Assembly (NCBI GenBank): GCA_947074125.1
Contig: CAMTOM010000058.1
Coordinates: 1 to 7,731, forward strand
Length of the DNA stretch: 7,731 bases
DNA from: an uncultured Desulfovibrionaceae bacterium
GTDB lineage: Bacteria; Desulfobacterota; Desulfovibrionia; Desulfovibrionales; Desulfovibrionaceae
Direction of reading: 5' to 3'
Of this stretch, positions 1 to 5,862 are shown one piece after another (positions within the stretch are counted from its first letter, which is position 1; each line of letters begins with the position of its first letter). A program made the translations under genes and the position numbers. Under the pieces are notes generated by a model. That model did no database searches. It worked only from the letters and a program-made list of their open reading frames with translations, and was not told where the DNA came from.

Positions 1-13
1 GGACAAAAGAACG

Positions 14-673
14 CTAGAGGTGTGTGTGATGTGCACATGTGTGATAGGGCAGAGGGACAATGCGTATACCAGAGCTGGAAGCTTTGCTGTTCGCGTCGTG
101 GATTGTCCAGGGGCGCCGGCGCTCCTGCTCTGCGTGGGGGTTGAGATAATAGGGGGCGGGAAGAGTGGTGTCAAAGGATTGTTCTTGTTGTGAAAAGGCT
201 CTGGTTGCGGGCGCGCAGTCCATGCAGCGTTCAATATCAATGCCGATGAATGGTTGTGAATGCTCTGAGGGAGAGGCTGCTATGACTGCGCAGACTGTCA
301 TGTCAGGGCAGTGACTTATGGAGCAATGATAGGGGAGTGAACGAAAATAAAGCCAGCCCTCAGGATGCTGTTCCAGATCATAGAGGGGGTTGAGAGAAAT
401 ATCTGTGAGCTCATCTACTTTCTGTGAGGTGCAATAATGAATGAGGGTGGGGTCTTCAAAGGAAGAGGGAGAGGCGGTTTGGGATATGGTCATGTGCGCT
501 ATGCCGTGAATGGCTTTTGCGAGAAGAAGACGTGCGACAAGTGAAGAACGTGCGCGAGCAGGATCTTTCCAGGCGCGTATATAGTGTTGATGCCTTTCTG
601 GAAAAGACGCAAGGAACTGGTTATCAGAAAGGAGAGGGACAAACGTCGGGATATGTGCGCTAAGAACAAACAT
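14..673 (-). CDS. 4'-phosphopantetheinyl transferase-like protein (Sfp/ACPS superfamily), C-terminus short
   Basis: Enzymes of this family move the 4'-phosphopantetheine arm of coenzyme A onto a serine of acyl, peptidyl or aryl carrier proteins in the cytoplasm. The 219-residue product shows the Sfp-type motifs in order: an Arg/Lys-rich stretch near residues 40-53, SISH at 118-121, GIDIE at 144-148 with the metal ligands D146 and E148, RAFS plus E164, then W189-T-I-H-D-A-N-S-K197 in the place of the WxxKEAxxK motif. Two things are odd: KE of that motif is HD (the lysine equivalent to Sfp K155 is kept), and only about 22 residues follow K197, where Sfp has roughly 70. The last residues (HTCAHHTHL) look unlike the family, so a frameshift or truncation near the end is possible. 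No clear Shine-Dalgarno precedes the ATG, and the frame stays open upstream to the tRNA, so the start is uncertain. The carrier-protein partner is not in the window. Confidence 0.72.
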   Translation of the reverse strand: MFVLSAHIPTFVPLLSDNQFLASFPERHQHYIRAWKDPARARSSLVARLLLAKAIHGIAHMTISQTASPSSFEDPTLIHYCTSQKVDELTDISLNPLYDLEQHPEGWLYFRSLPYHCSISHCPDMTVCAVIAASPSEHSQPFIGIDIERCMDCAPATRAFSQQEQSFDTTLPAPYYLNPHAEQERRRPWTIHDANSKASSSGIRIVPLPYHTCAHHTHL

Positions 674-720
674 GCGATACGTATGGTAAGCGTGTGTAAA
701 AGACAGGTTTGGGAAAAGAG

Positions 721-814
721 TGGCGGAGGCGCATAGGAGTCGAACCTACCATGGACTTCACAGCCCATCACCGGTTTTGAAGACCGGGCGCCACACCGGT
801 GACGATGCGCCTCC
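721..814 (-). tRNA. selC: tRNA-Sec (selenocysteine, anticodon UCA)
   Basis: This is the tRNA that reads UGA as selenocysteine with SelB, after being charged with serine by SerRS and converted by SelA. Read on the minus strand it folds as a bacterial tRNA-Sec: an 8-bp acceptor stem (GGAGGCGC with GCGCCTCC), a 6-bp D stem closing a 4-base loop (CGTCAC/GTGGCG), and a 6-bp anticodon stem (CCCGGT/ACCGGG) around loop CTTCAAA with anticodon TCA at 780-778. There is also a long variable arm (ATGGGC/GTCCAT) and a T arm with loop TTCGACT. The discriminator G (724) and the CCA end (723-721) are encoded. The 94-base length is close to the roughly 95 bases of E. coli selC. It lies 47 bases upstream of the PPTase-like gene on the same strand and is divergent from ftsH. 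Its presence implies UGA-decoding selenoproteins elsewhere in the genome, as expected for Desulfovibrio relatives. Confidence 0.97.
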
Positions 815-850
815 GTTGCAGATATTGGCTTGCTTTTATTACAGGAGGGA

Positions 851-878
851 AATATTTTTGGCAAGAGAGCATTGTCAT
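851..878 (-). promoter_or_regulatory. candidate promoter for the selenocysteine tRNA gene
   Basis: On the minus strand a -35-like ATGACA (878-873, five of six to TTGACA) is followed after 16 bases by AATATT (856-851, four of six to TATAAT). Initiation would fall about 30 bases before the tRNA 5' end. A second hexamer, a perfect TTGACA at 918-913, has no good -10 at normal spacing. This is a match by eye only. Confidence 0.3.
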
Positions 879-911
879 GCACAGTAAGCGCGAAAAAGCT
901 CTTGTTGCTGA

Positions 912-940
912 TTGTCAAATACGCTATCAGTGATTAAAGT
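912..940 (+). promoter_or_regulatory. candidate sigma70 promoter of the ftsH operon
   Basis: TTGTCA (912-917, five of six to TTGACA) and TAAAGT (935-940, four of six to TATAAT) are separated by 17 bases, giving a start near 947 and a leader of about 90 bases before ftsH. A short inverted repeat (ACAGG at 944-948, CCTGT at 956-960, 7-base loop) sits over the predicted start and could form a small 5' hairpin or operator. A second -10-like TATAAC at 977-982 lacks a recognisable -35. I see no sigma32 consensus and no CIRCE element. Confidence 0.4.
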
Positions 941-1027
941 GATACAGGAGCAGCACCTGTGGCTGAAAAACAGTCTTATAACAGGGCGCAGCGTATCGTA
1001 AATTCTTTATTGTTGTCTGATACTTTT

Positions 1028-1032
1028 GGAGG
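1028..1032 (+). promoter_or_regulatory. Shine-Dalgarno GGAGG that decides the ftsH start
   Basis: GGAGG lies 5 bases before the TTG at 1038. An in-frame TTG at 1026 overlaps this Shine-Dalgarno, so starting there would leave no ribosome binding site. Starting at 1038 gives MNQFGRNLMLW, the N-terminus expected of Desulfovibrio-type FtsH. Confidence 0.85.
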
Positions 1033-1037
1033 TTCTC

Positions 1038-3107
1038 TTGAATCAGTTTGGCCGTAACCTGATGCTGTGGGCTGTGATTGCCTTGGCGATGGTGATGCTT
1101 TTTAATATGTTTCAGCACCCGCAAGGCGCGAGCCAGCGTGTTACTTATACAGAATTTCTGGATAAAGTTGACGCTGGTGAGTTCAGCGAAGTGACCATTC
1201 AGGGGCAAAATCTTATTGCCAAAACTCCTGACGGCAAGACCGTCCAAACCTATGCTCCTCAAGACTCTGGCATGGTTGCGCGTCTGTTGGAGAAAAAGGT
1301 GCCCATCAAGGCTGAGCCGCCAGAAGAACAGCCATGGTATATGACTTTGCTGATTTCCTGGTTCCCCATGTTGTTGCTTATCGGTGTGTGGATATTTTTC
1401 ATGCGCCAGATGCAGGGGGGGAGTGGCAAGGCCATGTCTTTTGGGCGCTCCCGTGCGCGGATGCTCAATCAGGACGCTACACGTGTGACTTTTGCCGATG
1501 TGGCAGGTGTGGATGAGGCCAAGGAAGAGCTGTCTGAGGTTGTGGAATTCCTCTCCAATCCCAAAAAGTTCACACGCCTTGGTGGACGCATTCCTAAGGG
1601 TGTACTGCTTGTGGGGCCTCCTGGTACGGGTAAGACGTTGCTCGCCCGTGCTGTTGCAGGTGAGGCTGGTGTGCCTTTCTTCTCCATTTCCGGTTCTGAT
1701 TTTGTGGAAATGTTTGTTGGTGTGGGGGCATCTCGTGTGCGCGATCTTTTCGTGCAGGGTAAAAAGAACGCTCCCTGTCTGATTTTTATTGATGAAATTG
1801 ATGCTGTCGGGCGGCAGCGTGGTGCCGGACTTGGTGGCGGACATGATGAAAGAGAACAGACACTCAACCAGTTATTGGTAGAGATGGATGGCTTTGAGTC
1901 CAATGAGGGCGTTATTCTGATTGCTGCGACGAACCGTCCTGACGTGCTTGATCCAGCGCTTTTGCGTCCTGGACGTTTTGACCGTCAGGTCATTGTGCCT
2001 ACGCCTGATTTGCGTGGACGCCGCCGTATTTTGGAAGTGCACACACAGCGCACTCCTCTGGCTCCTGATGTAGATCTGGAGGTACTGGCTCGCGGAACAC
2101 CTGGTTTTTCCGGTGCTGATCTGGAAAATCTGGTGAATGAAGCGGCATTGCAGGCAGCAAAGCTCAATGCTGAAAAGCTGGACATGATGGATTTTGAATA
2201 CGCGAAAGATAAAGTTCTTATGGGACGCGAACGGCGCAGCCTGATTCTTTCCGATGAGGAAAAGCGTATTACAGCGTATCATGAGGCGGGGCATGCTTTG
2301 GCAGCAAAGCTGCTGCCTGGGTCTGATCCTGTCCATAAAGTAACGATTATCCCTCGTGGCCGTGCGCTTGGGGTAACAATGCAGCTCCCCGAAGAAGATC
2401 GACACGGCTACTCTCGCGGCTATTTGCTCAATACCCTGGTGGTTTTGCTGGGGGGACGGGTTGCTGAAGAGATTATTTTCAGTGACATCACCACAGGTGC
2501 TGGAAATGACATTGAGCGCGTGACCCGTATGGCACGTAAAATGGTATGCGAATGGGGTATGAGTGATGCGATTGGCCCTCTGGCGATTGGTGAGACTGGC
2601 GAAGAAGTCTTTATTGGTCGCGAATGGGTACAGAATAAAAACTTCAGTGAAGATACCGCACGTGTGGTCGATTCTGAAGTCAAGCGCATCGTCAATGAGG
2701 CGAGGGCACGCTGCCGGAAGTTGTTGGAAGACAATATTGCCATGCTGCACGCCATTGCAGGCGCTTTGCTTGAGCGGGAAACGCTAAGCGGTGAAGATAT
2801 TGGTATGCTCATGGATGGTCGTGAGCTGCCACCTCTGGATACGAATGGCAAACCCGTGCATCCTGCGGGCACATCAGATCTTCCTGAGTTTGCACTGGAG
2901 CCAGAACTACCCCCAGATCTTTCTTCTGAAGAAGATTTATCTGCAACAAAACCTTCTGTTGCGGCGTGGGATGTGGCACAGCGCCTTGATGATATGGGGC
3001 TGATTGATGGTGATACATCTACAGCAAAAGAAAAAGACAAAAAACAGGATGATGCTTCTGTAAAGAAAGCAGCAGAAGGTACGGAAGATAAAAAACCGGA
3101 GAATTGA
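1038..3107 (+). CDS. ftsH: ATP-dependent zinc metalloprotease FtsH
   Basis: FtsH is a hexameric inner-membrane AAA+ protease that degrades misfolded membrane proteins and short-lived regulators such as LpxC or sigma32 in other bacteria. The 689-residue product has a membrane segment at about 8-25, a periplasmic FtsH_ext domain (about 26-99) and a second membrane segment (about 100-122). The AAA domain carries Walker A GPPGTGKT at 193-200, Walker B LIFIDEID at 248-255 and the second region of homology with arginine fingers R310 and R313. The M41 protease domain has HEAGH at 415-419 and D491 of GNDIE as the likely third zinc ligand. After about residue 590 comes a roughly 90-residue acidic then lysine-rich tail, probably disordered, making it longer than the ~645-residue E. 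coli enzyme. The start is TTG, set by GGAGG at 1028. The stop TGA shares one base with the folP ATG, so the two are probably translationally coupled. Confidence 0.98.
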   Translation: MNQFGRNLMLWAVIALAMVMLFNMFQHPQGASQRVTYTEFLDKVDAGEFSEVTIQGQNLIAKTPDGKTVQTYAPQDSGMVARLLEKKVPIKAEPPEEQPWYMTLLISWFPMLLLIGVWIFFMRQMQGGSGKAMSFGRSRARMLNQDATRVTFADVAGVDEAKEELSEVVEFLSNPKKFTRLGGRIPKGVLLVGPPGTGKTLLARAVAGEAGVPFFSISGSDFVEMFVGVGASRVRDLFVQGKKNAPCLIFIDEIDAVGRQRGAGLGGGHDEREQTLNQLLVEMDGFESNEGVILIAATNRPDVLDPALLRPGRFDRQVIVPTPDLRGRRRILEVHTQRTPLAPDVDLEVLARGTPGFSGADLENLVNEAALQAAKLNAEKLDMMDFEYAKDKVLMGRERRSLILSDEEKRITAYHEAGHALAAKLLPGSDPVHKVTIIPRGRALGVTMQLPEEDRHGYSRGYLLNTLVVLLGGRVAEEIIFSDITTGAGNDIERVTRMARKMVCEWGMSDAIGPLAIGETGEEVFIGREWVQNKNFSEDTARVVDSEVKRIVNEARARCRKLLEDNIAMLHAIAGALLERETLSGEDIGMLMDGRELPPLDTNGKPVHPAGTSDLPEFALEPELPPDLSSEEDLSATKPSVAAWDVAQRLDDMGLIDGDTSTAKEKDKKQDDASVKKAAEGTEDKKPEN

Positions 3108-3964
3108 TGGCGTCTGTCACAACTCCCATATGGAAATTAGCTGGGGGCAGGGTTTTCAGACCTGCCCCCTTTGGCATTATGGGCATACTGAATGTGACAC
3201 CCGATTCTTTCTTTGACGGTGGCGCGTATTTGCAGTACCCAAAAGCTTTAGATCGCGCAGCGCAGTTGATTGCTGACGGAGCGCATATTCTGGATTTGGG
3301 CGCGGAGTCTTCACGTCCTGGTGCTTTGCCGCTCGCCTCTGATGAGGAATGGTTGCGCTTGCTGCCTGTAATGCAGGGGATACAGAGCGCTTTTCCTGAA
3401 GCGCTTATTTCGGTGGATACCTGTCATGCACACACAGCAGAGTGTGCCTTGAAAGCCGGGGCACATATTATCAATGATATTTCTGCCTGTTCTTATGATG
3501 CTCTTTTGCTGGAGAAAGTGCTTGAGTACAAGCCAGGCTATGTTCTCATGCATGCACAAGGCAGACCATATGATATGCAGAATAATCCTCAATATGCCGA
3601 TGTATGTGACACAGTGAGGGCATTTTTTGAAGAAAAGCTTCAGGTGCTCACAGCACGAGGCTTGCCAGAAGAGCATATTGTATTGGATCCTGGTATTGGT
3701 TTTGGGAAAAGTGTGGAACATAATCTGGCGCTTCTTTCCCGCGCGCATGAGTTTCAGGATTTGGGGCGTCCTGTGCTTATGGGCTTGTCCATGAAATCTG
3801 TGTTTGCGTCTTTTTCTGATGGGGCACCTGCGGATCGCGCTGTGGCAACTCAGGTTGCTACGGCATTACTGGCACAGCGGGGAATTGTATTGCACAGGGT
3901 GCATGATGCCATCGCAACAGCGCGTTCTTTGCGTTTGACTTTGGCCATGAATAGTTATGGATAG
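3107..3964 (+). CDS. folP: dihydropteroate synthase
   Basis: FolP condenses 6-hydroxymethyl-7,8-dihydropterin diphosphate with p-aminobenzoate to make 7,8-dihydropteroate in folate synthesis; it is the sulfonamide target. The 285-residue product shows the TIM-barrel DHPS motifs in order: NVTPDSF at 29-35, DLGAESSRPGA at 63-73, SVDT at 102-105, IND at 122-124, LMHAQGRPYDMQ at 147-158, DPGIGFGK at 194-201, SMKS at 228-231 and RVHD at 264-267. The usual SRKS signature is SMKS here, so its arginine is methionine while the pterin-binding lysine (K230) is kept. ATG at 3107 is chosen because GGAG at 3098-3101 is 5 bases upstream; a TTG at 3104 would give one extra residue and a poorer spacing. It overlaps the ftsH stop by one base (TGATG) and lies 17 bases before cdaA. 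An ftsH-folP pair is also found in E. coli, so the neighbourhood is conventional. Confidence 0.96.
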   Translation: MASVTTPIWKLAGGRVFRPAPFGIMGILNVTPDSFFDGGAYLQYPKALDRAAQLIADGAHILDLGAESSRPGALPLASDEEWLRLLPVMQGIQSAFPEALISVDTCHAHTAECALKAGAHIINDISACSYDALLLEKVLEYKPGYVLMHAQGRPYDMQNNPQYADVCDTVRAFFEEKLQVLTARGLPEEHIVLDPGIGFGKSVEHNLALLSRAHEFQDLGRPVLMGLSMKSVFASFSDGAPADRAVATQVATALLAQRGIVLHRVHDAIATARSLRLTLAMNSYG

Positions 3965-3981
3965 ATGTGTGGGAGTAAGCA

Positions 3982-4731
3982 GTGTTTGATGAGTTTTCCT
4001 GGTCATTATTACGCTTTGACTGGCGTGATGTGTTGGATATTTTGCTGGTGACCTTTCTTTTTTACCAGATTTTCCAGATTGTGCGTGGCAGCAGAGCGCT
4101 CGCCATGTTGCTGGGTTTTTCTTTGCTTATTGCGGCCTATTTTATTGCCCGTCTTGTTGGTGTCTATACTTTTGCATGGTTGTTACAGCATTTTTTCAGC
4201 TACCTTTTTCTTGTGCTGGTTATCATTTTTCAGAAAGATATTCGTCAGGTTCTGAGTGATGTGGGTGAGCGCGGGCTTTGGCGTCGTAAAAAGCATCATG
4301 ATAAAAGTGTTGAAGATGTGATAACTGCCTGTATTGAGATGGCGCATAAACGTATGGGAGCGCTCATCGTCTTTGAACGGACGATTCCCTTGCAGAATTT
4401 TATTACAGGAGGAAGTGTGCGTATTGATGCAGAAATTTCACCACAGCTTCTTCTGAATATCTTTTACCCCAAAGCGCCCTTGCATGATGGTGCTGTAATA
4501 GTCAGCCACGGAAAACTGATGGCGGCAGCGTGTATATTACCACTGGCAGAGCGACCAGAAAAAAGTTTTGGTACACGCCATCGGGCAGCGCTTGGAGTTA
4601 CTCAGGAAAGTGATGCGCTTGCTATCGTGGTTTCTGAGGAGCGGGGCGAGATTTCTGTGGCGTGGAAGAATGAGCTGACGCGCAACCTCGATGCGACAAA
4701 ACTCAGACAGGTGTTGCAGAATGTTACTTAG
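3982..4731 (+). CDS. cdaA: diadenylate cyclase CdaA (DisA_N/DAC domain)
   Basis: CdaA makes cyclic di-AMP from two ATP at the cytoplasmic face of the membrane. The second messenger controls potassium and osmolyte uptake and cell-wall homeostasis in the bacteria studied. The 249-residue product has three N-terminal hydrophobic segments (about 17-35, 40-61 and 65-86) followed by the DAC domain, with both catalytic signatures intact: DGA at 169-171 (LHDGAV) and RHR at 199-201 (GTRHRAA). Length matches the CdaA class (about 270 residues in Bacillus). The GTG start at 3982 has GGGAG at 3971-3975 with 6-base spacing. The gene sits 17 bases after folP and its last 11 bases overlap ybbR. With ybbR and glmM downstream it forms the cdaA-cdaR-glmM module known from Firmicutes. 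Desulfovibrio relatives often carry this order. Confidence 0.96.
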   Translation: MFDEFSWSLLRFDWRDVLDILLVTFLFYQIFQIVRGSRALAMLLGFSLLIAAYFIARLVGVYTFAWLLQHFFSYLFLVLVIIFQKDIRQVLSDVGERGLWRRKKHHDKSVEDVITACIEMAHKRMGALIVFERTIPLQNFITGGSVRIDAEISPQLLLNIFYPKAPLHDGAVIVSHGKLMAAACILPLAERPEKSFGTRHRAALGVTQESDALAIVVSEERGEISVAWKNELTRNLDATKLRQVLQNVT

Positions 4732-5647
4732 CAAAGAACGACGCAGCTCTCTTTTAGCCTTGTTTATCGCCTTTCTTATGGCGCTGACAGCATGGTATAT
4801 GGTGAGTCGGCGTGATAGGGTTGAAATACAGGTCGATGTGACACTGGCCTATCATGGGCTTCCCGATAATCTGATTATTACAGATGGTTTGGCGAACAAG
4901 CTGATGGTGCGTTTGCGTGGACCGGCAGCGCTGTTGCAAAGCATTTCTCCTGCATTGCTGACACGGAGTGTCGATTTGTCTGGTGTCAAGCGCGGTGTGA
5001 ATTTTCTGCCACTGGTTCGAGACTCATTTAAGGCGCAGTTTCGGGCATTTGAAATCTTGCAAATCTACCCACAACGTTTGATGCTTAAAGCAGAAAATGT
5101 CTTGGAACGTACTGTGCCGGTGGCCTTGAAGTGGGAGACGCCATTGCATGGAAAGGTATTGCAGGGGGGAAATGTGACTGTCACGCCGGAGCTGGTTTCT
5201 ATTCGGGGAGCGGAGTCCATTGTTTCCAGTTTGGATTCCATACCTGTGAGCATTTATCTTGATCCAGAAAAAGCTGGGCAGGCAATACGACAGGATATAC
5301 CGCTTGAGGTACCACCGCTGGTTTTGGCGCGTCCGGCCTCTATACGTGTCGATTATACGATTACAAGTGGACGAAAAACCCTTTCGCGAACCTTCCCAAT
5401 ACGCCTGGAAGGTGTGAAGTCAGAGCTGTATAGTATCGCGCCAGAAAAGGTAACTGTGGAGCTGGAGGTGCCGGAGGCTCTGGCAGAAGACAGAAAATAT
5501 CTGAACTCACTTGAGGTCTTTGTTCTGCCACCCCCACTGGATGCAGGGAAGGATGTATTTGTTCCATTGCATTTCCGTGCTCCTGAAGGGATGCGTGTTC
5601 TTGAGCCAGGCGCACGTAGTGTGCAGGTACAGCGTAAAGATGAATAG
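4721..5647 (+). CDS. ybbR: YbbR-domain protein, probable CdaA regulator (CdaR-like)
   Basis: YbbR/CdaR proteins are membrane-anchored with most of the chain outside the cytoplasm. In Firmicutes CdaR binds CdaA and tunes its cyclase activity; the same role here is inferred from synteny. The 308-residue product has a positively charged start (KERR), one membrane segment at about 10-28 and a following RRDR. Three beta-rich YbbR-like repeats follow (roughly 34-122, 125-208 and 218-303), each with the TVPV/FPIRLEG-type strand and an 'xxPExVxIRG'-like motif (VTPELVSIRG at 154-163, IAPEKVTVEL at 239-248). The ATG at 4721 gives this compact leader and overlaps the end of cdaA by 11 bases. Only a weak AGG (4709-4711) precedes it, so translation is probably coupled to cdaA. 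An upstream in-frame ATG at 4691 would add ten polar residues and has no better binding site. Confidence 0.9.
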   Translation: MLLSKERRSSLLALFIAFLMALTAWYMVSRRDRVEIQVDVTLAYHGLPDNLIITDGLANKLMVRLRGPAALLQSISPALLTRSVDLSGVKRGVNFLPLVRDSFKAQFRAFEILQIYPQRLMLKAENVLERTVPVALKWETPLHGKVLQGGNVTVTPELVSIRGAESIVSSLDSIPVSIYLDPEKAGQAIRQDIPLEVPPLVLARPASIRVDYTITSGRKTLSRTFPIRLEGVKSELYSIAPEKVTVELEVPEALAEDRKYLNSLEVFVLPPPLDAGKDVFVPLHFRAPEGMRVLEPGARSVQVQRKDE

Positions 5648-5683
5648 TATGTTCATGCCAGGGTGTAGTGAAGAAAGGCTGCT

Positions 5684-5731
5684 ATGATAACAGAGAAAAA
5701 GCGTATCTATTCCCTTTGTTATTCCATGTAA
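5684..5731 (+). other. possible 15-codon upstream reading frame before glmM
   Basis: An ATG at 5684 with AAGG at 5675-5678 (5-base spacing) opens a short frame, MITEKKRIYSLCYSM, ending in TAA at 5729-5731. It lies in the ybbR-glmM gap. Such frames arise by chance in sequence of this composition, and nothing ties it to regulation except the good ribosome-site spacing. Confidence 0.12.
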
Positions 5732-5777
5732 AAGTCTTCTTATGGTGTAAGAGAGAGGAAGTGTGTGCATATTCCTC

Positions 5778-5807
5778 TTCGTGACAAAACAGTATTTTTT
5801 TTATAAG
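5778..5807 (+). promoter_or_regulatory. candidate promoter for glmM in the ybbR-glmM gap
   Basis: TATAAG at 5802-5807 is a five-of-six match to the -10 consensus and directly follows a T8 run (5795-5802). The -35 is weak: TTCGTG at 5778-5783 gives an 18-base spacer, while GTGACA at 5781-5786 is a better hexamer but leaves only 15 bases. Transcription from here would give a leader of about 50 bases to glmM. The 215-base gap holds no recognisable gene otherwise, which makes an internal promoter reasonable. Confidence 0.4.
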
Positions 5808-5862
5808 ATCTGGTAAAGAAACTACAGCAATATTTGCAGTTGGATTTGTGAAAGGAGTAGGA

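Noticed and set aside
29..38. Perfect 10-base palindrome ATGTGCACAT in a GT-rich stretch
   Set aside because: It lies in a short alternating purine-pyrimidine tract where such palindromes arise easily, and nothing next to it suggests an operator or attachment site.
499..918. Minus-strand frame of 139 codons spanning the tRNA-Sec
   Set aside because: It would translate straight through a well-formed tRNA gene and part of the PPTase gene in another frame, so it is chance.
927..1844. Long open frame (305 codons) on the minus strand opposite ftsH
   Set aside because: It runs through the highly conserved FtsH AAA region in antisense, has no recognisable domain, and is rich in His/Thr/Asn typical of shadow frames. 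FtsH fully explains this stretch.
1872..2750. Second long minus-strand frame (292 codons) opposite ftsH
   Set aside because: Same reasoning: no family resemblance, no ribosome site, and it lies wholly antisense to the FtsH protease domain.
5754..5802. Inverted repeat plus T8 run as a rho-independent terminator after ybbR
   Set aside because: The stem is only 7 bp with an 11-base loop, and the T run begins 16 bases beyond the stem, too far for an intrinsic terminator. The T run fits better as spacer of a promoter.
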